Source of the DNA: Zoogloea sp. 1C4
Lineage (GTDB): Bacteria; Pseudomonadota; Gammaproteobacteria; Burkholderiales; Rhodocyclaceae
NCBI RefSeq assembly: GCF_009469605.1
Contig: NZ_SSXU01000008.1
Coordinates: forward strand, 62,001-126,000
DNA: 64,000 bases
Reading direction: 5' to 3'
In this document: positions 47,472 through 57,287 of the stretch, piece by piece
How positions within the stretch are numbered: position 1 is the first letter of the stretch
How the letters are laid out: each line of letters opens with the position of its first letter
The notes under the pieces: generated by a model
What the model was told of the DNA's origin: nothing
Database searches by the model: none
Seen by the model: only the letters and a program-made list of their open reading frames with translations
Program-made: the position numbers and the translations under genes

Positions 47472-48344
47472 TCAGAAACCGGAGGGTCCGAAATGCCGTG
47501 CCCGCATCAGCGGGTCGATGCGATAGGGCCAGAACGCCGGATCGTCGCCCGCCACGCCCGCCAGCAGGCCGGCGGGCGAATGCCCGGTGAAACGCCGCAC
47601 GTCCCGGCACAGGTGGGCCTGATCCGCATATCCCGCGGCCACCGCAATTTCCGCCCAGCCGTCGGCCGGACTCGTCGCCGCACCCAGCGCCTGCAGCAGG
47701 CGGCTGCAGCGCAATTGCTGGCGATAACTCCGCAGCGGCTGGCCGTAGCTATCCCGAAAGCGCCGTTCGAACTGCCGCTGACCAAGGCCGAACTGCGCCG
47801 CCAGCGCAGCGCCGGGAAGGGACAGCAGCGCCGGGGGCACCCACAGGTCGGGCTGCCCAGCGGTATCGCGTCGCAGCGCTTCCAGCAGCCTCCACAGCCG
47901 GAGAAGATCGCCCTGCGTCGCATCCGCGGGCGCCAGTCCGTCGACAAAACGCGCCAGCACTCCTCGGCCAGCGCCATCCAGCACCTCCGCCAGGTCGACC
48001 GCCTCTTCCATCAGCGCTCCCGCCGGCACGCCGAACAGCGCCCCCACCCCGCCGGGCAGGAGCGACAGGGTGACGATCCGGGTGCCCACCTCGGCCCGGG
48101 CATCGCGGGGGCCGCGTGTCCCGCCACACAACGCCAGCCGGGGAAGCGGCACCTCCACGCCATCGCGCAGCACCACGATGCCGCCCTGCACGATCACCAG
48201 CAGCACCGGATGCAGCGCCGCCGGCAGGATGTAACGACCGCCGGGCAGATGCGTGACCAACGCGCTGCGCACGCAGTCGGCAAGCCCCGGGGACGGCGGA
48301 TGGATTCCGTCCGGAAGCATCCTTCCGCCGCTCAGACCATCCAC
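47472..48344 (-). CDS. AraC-family transcriptional regulator
   Basis: A 290-residue regulator with a cupin-like N-terminal sensing half and a C-terminal double helix-turn-helix (about 175-280; LAAQFGLGQRQFERRFRDSYGQPLRSYRQQLR, and EIAVAAGYADQAHLCRDVRRFTGHSPAGLLA). The GTG at 48344 overlaps the hyi stop by 13 bp and has GAGGA 9 nt upstream; an ATG at 48320 is the alternative start. It follows hyi on the same strand and could control hyi, the amidase or both. Confidence 0.88.
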   Translation of the reverse strand: MDGLSGGRMLPDGIHPPSPGLADCVRSALVTHLPGGRYILPAALHPVLLVIVQGGIVVLRDGVEVPLPRLALCGGTRGPRDARAEVGTRIVTLSLLPGGVGALFGVPAGALMEEAVDLAEVLDGAGRGVLARFVDGLAPADATQGDLLRLWRLLEALRRDTAGQPDLWVPPALLSLPGAALAAQFGLGQRQFERRFRDSYGQPLRSYRQQLRCSRLLQALGAATSPADGWAEIAVAAGYADQAHLCRDVRRFTGHSPAGLLAGVAGDDPAFWPYRIDPLMRARHFGPSGF

Positions 48345-49099
48345 TCGAAGGAATCCTCGGTCGGCCCGGTGGGCACGTATTCGCAGCCGATCCAGCCTCC
48401 GTATCCGATGGCCTTGAGGTGCCGGAACAGGAAGGGAAAGTTGATCTCGCCGGTGCCCGGCTGATGACGGCCGGGGTTGTCGGCCAGCTGGATGTGGCCG
48501 ATGCGCGGCAGCGCCGATTCGAGCGTGCGCGCCAGGTCACCCTCCATCACCTGGGCGTGGTAGATGTCGAACTGCAGGCCCAGGTTCGGCCGGTCGGCCG
48601 CGTCGAGCACGGCCAGCGCCGGCGCGGTACGGTCGATCAGGAAGCCCGGCGTGTCGCGGGTGTTGAGGGGTTCCATCAGCACCTGCCGCTCGGCGGGAGC
48701 GAAGGCGTCGGCGGCAAGGCGCAGGTTATCCACCAGCGTGGCGGTGAGCACCGCCTCGTCCACACCATCGGGGCGCCGCCCGGCGAGGCAATTGACGCGC
48801 GGGCAGGCCAGCGCCTCGGCGTAGCGAGCCGCCAGCTCGACGCCGTCGCGAAACTCGCCGACCCGATCCGGCAGGCAGGCGATTCCCCGCTCGCCGGCAG
48901 CCCAGTCGCCAGCCGGAAAGTTGAACAGCACCACCTCGACCGCCGCCCGGTGCGCCGCATCGACGACCTCATCCACGGGGAAGGCGTAGGGAAAGTGAAA
49001 CTCGACCGCCTTGAAACCATTGGCCGCCGCCGCGGCAAAACGATCAAGAAAAGGCCGCTCGAGGAACAGGAAAGACAGGTTGGCAGAGAAGCGCAGCAT
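48332..49099 (-). CDS. hyi: Hydroxypyruvate isomerase
   Basis: TIM-barrel (xylose-isomerase-like) enzyme that interconverts hydroxypyruvate and tartronate semialdehyde in glyoxylate metabolism. The 255 residues begin MLRFSANLSFLFLERPFLDRF with GGAGG upstream, and include EFHFPYAFP, CLAGRRPDG, LMEPLNTRDTPGFLI and GLQFDIYHAQVMEGDL, which hold the metal- and substrate-binding Glu/Asp/His. It lies 3-4 kb from the glycolate oxidase genes, consistent with a glycolate-glyoxylate-glycerate route, although gcl and glxR are not in the window. Divergent from pcnB. Confidence 0.92.
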   Translation of the reverse strand: MLRFSANLSFLFLERPFLDRFAAAAANGFKAVEFHFPYAFPVDEVVDAAHRAAVEVVLFNFPAGDWAAGERGIACLPDRVGEFRDGVELAARYAEALACPRVNCLAGRRPDGVDEAVLTATLVDNLRLAADAFAPAERQVLMEPLNTRDTPGFLIDRTAPALAVLDAADRPNLGLQFDIYHAQVMEGDLARTLESALPRIGHIQLADNPGRHQPGTGEINFPFLFRHLKAIGYGGWIGCEYVPTGPTEDSFEWMV

Positions 49100-49234
49100 C
49101 GGAAAACCTCCTGGATCAGCGTCCAAACAGGGGAAACACCAGCCCGGAGCGGCCCAAAACGACCACATCACGAAAAGCCGGCCATTCGTTGGGTTATCAT
49201 GCGCGACTTGAACCCGATAATCCAAGCCCCACCA

Positions 49235-50581
49235 ATGATCCGCAAACTGCTGCGCCGGGTTTTCCGCCGCGCCGCACCCGCCAACGCCCTTCCCGATCCT
49301 GCCGTGATTCCCGTCAGCCGCCATGGCGTCCGCCGGGAGCAGATTTCCCCCGCCGCCAACAAGGTCTGCACGGTGCTGCAGGAAGCCGGCCACAAGGCCT
49401 ACGTCGTCGGCGGCGCGGTGCGCGACATCATCGTCGGCCAGACCCCGAAGGATTTCGACGTGGCCACCAGCGCCACGCCCGAAGAAGTCCGCGCCCTGTT
49501 CCGCCGCTCGCGGATCATCGGCCGCCGCTTCAAGATCGTGCATGTGATGAGCGGCCCGGAGACCATCGAAGTCTCCACCTTCCGCGCCATGCAGGACGCC
49601 GAATCCACCGAAACCGACGAGCACGGCCGGGTGCTGCGCGACAACGTCTTTGGCAGCATGGCCGAAGATGCCACCCGCCGCGATTTCACCGTCAACGCGC
49701 TGTACTACAACCCGTCCGACGAAACCGTCATCGACTACCACCACGGCGTGGCCGATCTCCAGCAAAAAACGCTGCGCATGATCGGCGACCCGCGCGTGCG
49801 CTACCGTGAAGACCCGGTGCGCATGCTCCGCGCCGCCCGCCTGGGCGCCAAGCTCGGCCTGACCATCGACCCCGCCGCCCGCGCCCCGATCCGCGAGATG
49901 GCCGAGCTCCTCGAAAACGTGCCGCCGGCGCGCCTCTTCGACGAGATGCTCAAGCTGCTGATGTCCGGCCACGCGGTCAAGTGCCTGCGTCAGCTGCGCG
50001 AGGAAGGCCTGCACCACGGCCTGCTGCCGCTGCTCGATGTGATCCTCGAACAGCCGCTGGGCGAACGCTTCGTGTGGCTGTCACTCGAAAACACCGACGA
50101 TCGCGTCCGCCAAGGCAAGCCGGTATCGCCCGGCTTCCTGTTCGCCACCCTGCTGTGGCACGAGGTGCTGGCCGACTGGGAAGCCCGCAAGGCCGACGGC
50201 GCCCATTCGCAGCCCGCGCTCTTCGATGCGATGGACGCGGTGCTCGACAAGCAGTCGGGCAAGCTTGCCATCACCCGCCGCATCGCCGGCGACATCAAGG
50301 AGATCTGGGCGCTCCAGCCGCGCTTCGAAAAACGCGCCGGCAAGACGCCCTACCGCCTGCTCGAGCAACCGCGTTATCGCGCTGGCTGGGATTTCCTGCG
50401 CCTGCGCGCCCAATCCGGCGAGATTCCGATGGAGCTTCCCGACTGGTGGGACGCCTTCGCCGACGCCAACCCGGATTCCCGCGAGTCCATGCTCGTCCCC
50501 GACAAGGCCGGCACCGCCAAGAAACGCCGTCGTCGTCGCAAGCCCTCGGGCGCAGGCAGCAATCCGCCGGCCGACGCATGA
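49235..50581 (+). CDS. pcnB: Poly(A) polymerase I
   Basis: Nucleotidyltransferase that polyadenylates RNA 3' ends for decay and plasmid-copy control. The signature KAYVVGGAVRDIIVGQTPKDFDVAT holds the GGAVRD and DxD catalytic motifs (about residues 57-82), followed by RRDFTVNALYY. The 448-residue protein ends in a basic, Arg/Lys-rich tail (KKRRRRRKPSG) that binds RNA, as in other PcnBs. The ATG at 49235 (MIRKLLRRVFRRA) precedes an Arg-rich leader. Its final four bases overlap folK, a widespread pcnB-folK pair. Confidence 0.95.
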   Translation: MIRKLLRRVFRRAAPANALPDPAVIPVSRHGVRREQISPAANKVCTVLQEAGHKAYVVGGAVRDIIVGQTPKDFDVATSATPEEVRALFRRSRIIGRRFKIVHVMSGPETIEVSTFRAMQDAESTETDEHGRVLRDNVFGSMAEDATRRDFTVNALYYNPSDETVIDYHHGVADLQQKTLRMIGDPRVRYREDPVRMLRAARLGAKLGLTIDPAARAPIREMAELLENVPPARLFDEMLKLLMSGHAVKCLRQLREEGLHHGLLPLLDVILEQPLGERFVWLSLENTDDRVRQGKPVSPGFLFATLLWHEVLADWEARKADGAHSQPALFDAMDAVLDKQSGKLAITRRIAGDIKEIWALQPRFEKRAGKTPYRLLEQPRYRAGWDFLRLRAQSGEIPMELPDWWDAFADANPDSRESMLVPDKAGTAKKRRRRRKPSGAGSNPPADA

Positions 50582-51084
50582 GCAGCGCAGTGCCCGCGCG
50601 CACCCGCGCCTACGTGGCGCTGGGCGCCAACATCGGCGAGCCGGTCCGCCATCTGCGGGCCGCCGTCGTCGACCTCGACACCCTGCCGGGCACCACCGTG
50701 GTCGCCCGCTCGTCCCTGTATCGCAGCGCGCCGGTCGGGCTGCTGGATCAGCCTGATTTCATCAACGCGGTGGTGTCGGTCGACACCACCCTGGCGCCGC
50801 TCGAACTGCTCCACGCCCTCCTCGCCATCGAAGCCCGTCACGGCCGCGTGCGCAGCGTGCCCAATGCCCCGCGCACGCTGGACCTCGATCTGCTGCTCCA
50901 CGGCGATACGACGATGACCAGCCCGGAGCTCACCCTGCCCCACCCGCGCATGCACGAACGCGCCTTCGTGCTGCTGCCCCTCGTCGAGATCGCCCCGGAC
51001 GTCGTTCTTCCCGGCCTCGGCCCGGCGCACGGTTTCCTCCCCGCGGTGGCCAGCCAGGAAATCTCCCGCAGCGAGCCGATGTAA
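50578..51084 (+). CDS. folK: 2-amino-4-hydroxy-6-hydroxymethyldihydropteridine pyrophosphokinase
   Basis: Folate-pathway kinase, 168 residues. The hallmarks are RAYVALGANIGEPVRHLRAAV, SLYRSAPVGLLDQPDFINAVV, RTLDLDLLLHGD (metal-binding DxD) and LTLPHPRMHERAFVLLPL. It overlaps the pcnB stop (ATGA) and its own stop overlaps the next gene (TAATG), so pcnB-folK-DUF486 are translationally coupled. Confidence 0.96.
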   Translation: MSSAVPARTRAYVALGANIGEPVRHLRAAVVDLDTLPGTTVVARSSLYRSAPVGLLDQPDFINAVVSVDTTLAPLELLHALLAIEARHGRVRSVPNAPRTLDLDLLLHGDTTMTSPELTLPHPRMHERAFVLLPLVEIAPDVVLPGLGPAHGFLPAVASQEISRSEPM

Positions 51085-51425
51085 TGCCGATCTGGGCCCA
51101 GACCAGCCTGCTGCTGGCCGCCTCGAATGTCTTCATGACCTTCGCGTGGTACGGCCACCTGAAGAACCTCGCCACCTATCCGTGGTACATCGCGGCTTTC
51201 GTGAGCTGGGGTATCGCGCTGTTCGAGTACCTCCTGCAGGTGCCGGCCAACCGCATCGGCGCCCAGGAGCTCAACCTCGCTCAGCTGAAGATCATGCAGG
51301 AGGTGATCACCCTCACGGTGTTCGTCCCCTTCGCCGTTTTCTACATGCAGCAACCCCTCAAGCTTGACTATCTGTGGGCGGCCCTGTGTATCCTAGGCGC
51401 CGTGTACTTCATCTTCCGCGCCTGA
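51084..51425 (+). CDS. DUF486 membrane protein (DMT superfamily-like)
   Basis: A 113-residue integral membrane protein with four predicted helices (about 5-22, 32-49, 68-87 and 93-112). It matches the DUF486/small DMT-type family: WYGHLKNLATYPWYIAAFVSWGIALFEYLLQVPANRIG and QLKIMQEVITLTVFVPFAVFYM. The role is unknown; small multidrug-like transport has been proposed for such proteins. It lies between folK and the deoxynucleoside kinase in a tightly packed run. Confidence 0.88.
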   Translation: MPIWAQTSLLLAASNVFMTFAWYGHLKNLATYPWYIAAFVSWGIALFEYLLQVPANRIGAQELNLAQLKIMQEVITLTVFVPFAVFYMQQPLKLDYLWAALCILGAVYFIFRA

Positions 51426-51441
51426 AAGGCGGAGACACCCC

Positions 51442-52080
51442 ATGCTCGAAAAAGCGCGCTACATCGTCGTCGAAGGCCCCATCGGTGCTGGCAAGACGAC
51501 TCTCGCGAAGCGCCTCGCCGCGCGCATCAACGCCGATCTGCTGCTCGAAAACCCGGCCGCCAATCCGTTTCTGGGGCGTTTCTACCAGAACATGGAGCGC
51601 TGGGGCCTGCCTACCCAGATCGCCTTCCTGTTCCAGCGCAGCGAACAGCTCGCCGCCTTCGATCACGCCCACGATCCCTTCCGGCGCATCGTCTCCGACT
51701 TCCTGATCGACAAGGACCCGCTCTTCGCCGAGCTCAACCTTGCCGAAGACGAACTCCAGCTCTATCGCCAGCTCTACGACCGCCTGAAGCCCAGCGTGCG
51801 CAAGCCCGACCTGGTGATCTACCTGCAGGCCCAGCCCGACATCCTGATCGACCGGGTGCGCCGCCGCGGCGTCGAATCCGAGCGCAAGATCAGCGAGGCC
51901 TACCTGCAGCGCGTAGCCGAGCGCTACGCCACCTTCTTCCACCACTACGATGCAGCGCCGCTGTTCATCGTGAATGCCGAATCCCTCAATCCCGTCGACA
52001 AGGACGAGGATTTCGAGCTGCTGTATTCCCGCCTGCTGGCCATGCGCAGCTACCGGGAATTCTTCGGCTACGCCGGCTGA
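51442..52080 (+). CDS. Deoxynucleoside kinase
   Basis: A 212-residue kinase of the dNK/dGK family, salvaging deoxynucleosides. The P-loop is VEGPIGAGKTTLAKRL (about 10-25), followed by NMERWGLPTQIAFLFQR, VSDFLIDKDPLFAELNL (E/D substrate binding) and the lid segment DILIDRVRRRGVESERKISEAYLQRV, in which arginines close over ATP. Bacterial members of this family beside panBC and folK are common in betaproteobacteria; substrate preference cannot be read from the sequence. Confidence 0.9.
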   Translation: MLEKARYIVVEGPIGAGKTTLAKRLAARINADLLLENPAANPFLGRFYQNMERWGLPTQIAFLFQRSEQLAAFDHAHDPFRRIVSDFLIDKDPLFAELNLAEDELQLYRQLYDRLKPSVRKPDLVIYLQAQPDILIDRVRRRGVESERKISEAYLQRVAERYATFFHHYDAAPLFIVNAESLNPVDKDEDFELLYSRLLAMRSYREFFGYAG

Positions 52081-52131
52081 CGCCCCAACGCCACCACCCG
52101 CCATCTCCCGACCTTTCGCACCCGACGCCCG

Positions 52132-52148
52132 CTTGTGCCCTGCACAAG
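52132..52148. promoter_or_regulatory. 17-bp palindrome upstream of panB (operator candidate)
   Basis: CTTGTGCCCTGCACAAG is perfectly palindromic (7-bp arms around CCT) and lies 35 bp before the panB ATG. It overlaps a weak promoter-like pair (TTGTGC at 52133, TTAACT at 52156, 17 bp apart). A regulator of pantothenate genes may bind here; which one is unknown. Confidence 0.5.
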
Positions 52149-52183
52149 TTTGGGGTTAACTGCCGCCGCGAGGAGGAACCGTC

Positions 52184-53846
<1,663 letters not shown>

Positions 53847-53920
53847 TCCCCGCGCCGGCGGCACGCACCGCCGGCCGCCCGACCATGCACATCCCGGGAC
53901 ACGCCGACTTTGGAGCCCGC

Positions 53921-55403
53921 ATGCCAGACGGGCTGACCCGCACTGCACGCGTGCTGTTCTGGCTGGCGCTGGTGGCGATCGTCGGGCTCAACCTGTTCAA
54001 CGTCGGTCAGCCGATCCTCGAGCAGCACGGCTTCCGCCAGACCCAGACCGCCCTCACCGCCCATTACCTGCAGCTCGACGGCTTCTCGCTGCGCTACCCC
54101 ACGCCGGTGGTCGGCGAGCCCTGGTCGATCCCCTTCGAGCTCCCGATCTACCAGCAGCTCGTCGCCACCGCCGCCAGCACCCTCGGCACGCCGCTCACCA
54201 CCACCGGCCGGGTCATCAACCTGATCTTCGTGCTGCTGTGCTGCATCCCGCTGCGCTGCGGCCTGCGCAGGCTGAAAGTCGATCCGGCCGCCATCGACTT
54301 CTCCCTCGCGCTCTTCCTCACCTCACCCATCTACCTCTTCTGGGCCGGCACCTTCATGATCGAAGGCGCGGCCCTGTGCTTCACGCTGGCCTTCCTGTAC
54401 TACGCGCTCAAGGTTTTCCAGCGGGACATGAGCAACCGGGATTTCGTCTTCCTCATCCTCTTTCTTGGCCTCGCGCTGCTCCAGAAGATCACCACCCCCG
54501 CGCCCGTGCTGGCCCTCTTCGGCCTCGCCGCCGGCTATCTCGTGCTGATCCGCCGGCAGGCCGCGCCGATCCCCGGCTTCGTGGTCAAGCTGGCGGTGAC
54601 ATGGGTAAAGTTCTCGGATGCAGTGAAGCTCGACAACCCCATCGGCGCGCTGCTCACTTCGGCCAAGCTCTCCGCCTGGAACTACGGCACCCTTGAACAA
54701 CGCCTGTCCGGCGACTTCTGGGGGCAAGGTGGTGTTCAACCGCAACATCAAGAAGGCCACCTTCAACGTCATCGGCCTGCTGTTCGTGATCGCCGCGTTC
54801 TTCGTGGTCCGCGACCGTATCGCCCGGCGGATCATCGCCGCCAGCCTGGCGCTGTTCGTGCTGCCCTTCCTGCTGTTCACCAACCTGCACGCCATCCACA
54901 ACTACTACCAGACGGCGAACTCGGTGTTTCTGTCGGTGGCGGTCGGCGTGGCGGTCATCCACGTCCTGCGCGAGCGCCGACTCGGCCGTGGGGCGGTGGG
55001 CGTCGGCGTGCTTGTCGCCTTCGTCGTCTCCAACGCCGTGTTCTTCCACAACAACTATTTCGATCTCAAGGCCATGCGCTTCACCGGCGCCGAGCGCACC
55101 CTCGCGGTGGCCAGCTACGTCAAGGCCAACACGCCCGCCGACCAGCCGGTGATCTGGTACGGCTTCGACTGGTCCAGCGAGGCCGCCTTTTATTCCGGGC
55201 GACGCTCCCTCACGGTGCCCGACTGGGATCGGCTGGAACTCGACGTGCTCGAAAACCCCGGCCGCTTCCTGCGCAGCGCGCCATCGGCCATCGTGCTCTG
55301 CCCCACGCCGCGGCACGACGCAGAGCTCGCCCGGGGCATCGCCGAGCGCTACCCGCAGGCCCGGACGGCCGTGGTTGCCGACTGCCGCATCCACCTGCTC
55401 TGA
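53921..55403 (+). pseudogene. GT39-like membrane glycosyltransferase, frameshifted
   Basis: Polytopic membrane protein resembling GT-C/PMT (glycosyltransferase family 39) enzymes: a first helix, a luminal loop with EQHGFRQTQTALTAHYL, eight or more further hydrophobic segments, and LHAIHNYYQTANSVF. The start at 53921 follows GGAG 5 nt upstream; an ATG at 53885 is the alternative. The frame from the start runs as far as GDFWGQGG (about 54721) and then reads nonsense. The normal continuation GKVVFNRNIKKATFNVIGLLFVIAAFF resumes in the +1 frame at a run of five G (54720-54724); removing one G restores one protein of about 494 residues. It may be a sequencing error, a true inactivation or slippage. 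Confidence 0.65.
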
Positions 55404-55421
55404 CCCGGCGCCCAAAATGAA

Positions 55422-55454
55422 TCGGGGCCGATCCGCCCAGCGGACCGGCCCCGA
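55422..55454. terminator. Stem-loop between the GT39-like gene and the 55473 gene
   Basis: A 14-bp stem with one mismatch pairs TCGGGGCCG.TCCG (55422-55435) with CGGA.CGGCCCCGA (55441-55454) around a five-base loop. It lies between two convergent genes. On the minus strand TTCATTTT follows it, which could serve weak termination. Confidence 0.5.
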
Positions 55455-55472
55455 CTGCTATCCACCGACGCC

Positions 55473-55952
55473 TCAGGCTGCGTGATGGAATCGCGCGATC
55501 AGCAGCGCCTCGGCGCCGGTTTCCCGCCGCCGGATCTGCCCGAAATTCTCGGCCAGCTCTTCGCACTGGCGAATATCCTCGATCAGGAAGTGCCGCAGGC
55601 GCACGCACAGCGCCAGCTCGCTCACCGCCGGCTCGACGACGCAGGCCGTGCGGATCGCATGGACGACTTCGGGATAGACCGGATCCTTCGCCAAGAGCCC
55701 GGCCAGCCGGATGCGCACATGGTGCGCGACAGGCGAGCCCGCAGGCGACCGTTTGAGGGCATGGATGACCTGCAGCGCGCCGCGACGGGCATCCCGGTGA
55801 TGACCGAGCGCCTGGTCGTTGGCGATGCGGCCGATCGAGACCATCCACTCGGTTGGAATCGATTTGTCTGCCCCCGAACGGGAGCGCACAAACTGCCAGG
55901 CGGCCAGCATCAGCACCAGCAGCCCGGTGCACGTGATCAGCGTGGTGTCCAT
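55473..55952 (-). CDS. Unknown membrane-anchored protein
   Basis: A 159-residue protein with one N-terminal membrane helix (about 4-20, TLITCTGLLVLMLAAWQFV) and a mostly helical soluble part rich in His and Arg (VAHHVRIRLAGLLAKD, ALCVRLRHFLIEDIRQCEELAENF). I recognise no family. The ATG is preceded by AGGAGG. It is monocistronic, convergent with the GT39-like gene and separated by 165 bp from the divergently placed ABC permease genes. Confidence 0.7.
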   Translation of the reverse strand: MDTTLITCTGLLVLMLAAWQFVRSRSGADKSIPTEWMVSIGRIANDQALGHHRDARRGALQVIHALKRSPAGSPVAHHVRIRLAGLLAKDPVYPEVVHAIRTACVVEPAVSELALCVRLRHFLIEDIRQCEELAENFGQIRRRETGAEALLIARFHHAA

Positions 55953-56117
55953 GATGAGCCTCCTACAAATGAGTTCTTACGCTCAAAGGTTAGAAGGCGT
56001 CCGAGGCCGCCGTTGCCGATTACTTCACGCTCCCCCGAGGACATCCCAACGGCAAGGGGTGAAGATCACGCGACTGAGAAATCGGTCACATTCTCATCTA
56101 CGCATCCGCAGCGCGGA

Positions 56118-57287
56118 TCAGGACTCCCGCAGCGCGCTGACGATGTTCATCCGGGCCGCCCGCGCCGCCGGCATGAAACCACCCACCAGCCCCATGCCAA
56201 GGGCGAAGAGCAGCGTCTTGACGGCGATGGGCAAGGTCAGCCGGAAGCTGAAGGCCAGCTCCGAAAACGACTGCCAGTTCATCGTCGAGATGGTGAACAC
56301 CTGCATCAGCGACGCCGCCGCCAGGCCCGCGAGCCCGCCCAGCAGCGACAACAGCAGGCTTTCGGCCATGAAGGCGAGCAGCACGCTCGATTTACGAAAG
56401 CCCAGCGCCCGCAGGGTGCCGATCTCGCCGGTGCGGCTGGCCACCGCCGCGTACATGGTGATCGCCGCGCCGATCACCGCCCCAATCGAGAAGATCACCG
56501 ACAGGGTGAGCCCCAGAATGTTGATGAAGTTCGCCAGCATCGCCGACTGGTCGGCGTAGAAGGTTCGCTCCAGCTTGGCTTCGAGGGTCAGCCGCGGGTC
56601 GTCCTCCAGCGTCCGCCGGGCATCGGCAAACGCCGACGCATCCACCAGCCGGAACACCACCGACGAGAACGCATTGCGGCGGAAGGTCTGCAGCAGCTGG
56701 TCGGCGTCGCCCCAGATCTCGGAATCGAAGCCGCTCTTTCCCGCATCGAAGACGCCCACCACCCGCCAGTCGCGCCCACCAAAACGCACCGGGTCGCCCA
56801 GGCCCATGCCCCGGAAGCGCGCCGCGATGCTGCTGCCCACGATGATCTCGTTGGAGCCCGGCGCAAACATCCGACCCTCGACGATCTGCAGCTGCGGCCG
56901 CAGCATCACCCCTGCTTGCCCCACGCCGCGGATGATGACGTTGGCCGGCTTCTCCGAATCGCGCTTGGCCAGCGTGATGAGCACCACCGTCTCCTTCGAC
57001 ACCAGCGGCACGCCACCGCCGCCGCGGGCGATCTGCGGCAGGCTCTCGATCAGCGCCGCCTGGCCGCGCTCGATCACGCTCTGGACTTCAGTCTCCGACC
57101 CCTTGCGGATCACCACCACGTTGTCCGGCTGGCCGGTTTCCACCAGCGTTTCCTTGAGGCCCTGATCGAGCATCAGCACCGCGGCGAAGACGAACACCAC
57201 CAGCGCCATGCCGCCGGCCGTCAGCGCTGTGGTGAGCCGCCGCGCCCACAGGTTGCGCAGGCTGTAGGAGAACGGGATCACCTTCAT
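56118..57287 (-). CDS. FtsX-like ABC permease (MacB type), second of two
   Basis: A 389-residue inner-membrane permease. It begins MKVIPFSYSLRNLWARRLTTALTAGGMALVVFVFAAVLML, a first helix with the FtsX-like arginine-rich lead. A large periplasmic domain (about 45-260) and three C-terminal helices (LTLSVIFSIGAVIGAAITMYAAV, LLAFMAESLLLSLLGGLAGL, LLFALGMGLVGGFMPA) follow. GEIGTLRALGFRKSSVL is the conserved FtsX-type cytoplasmic loop. It overlaps the first permease (ATGA). Together with the ATPase at 59117 and adaptor at 59821 it forms a MacAB-like exporter. Confidence 0.9.
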   Translation of the reverse strand: MKVIPFSYSLRNLWARRLTTALTAGGMALVVFVFAAVLMLDQGLKETLVETGQPDNVVVIRKGSETEVQSVIERGQAALIESLPQIARGGGGVPLVSKETVVLITLAKRDSEKPANVIIRGVGQAGVMLRPQLQIVEGRMFAPGSNEIIVGSSIAARFRGMGLGDPVRFGGRDWRVVGVFDAGKSGFDSEIWGDADQLLQTFRRNAFSSVVFRLVDASAFADARRTLEDDPRLTLEAKLERTFYADQSAMLANFINILGLTLSVIFSIGAVIGAAITMYAAVASRTGEIGTLRALGFRKSSVLLAFMAESLLLSLLGGLAGLAAASLMQVFTISTMNWQSFSELAFSFRLTLPIAVKTLLFALGMGLVGGFMPAARAARMNIVSALRES

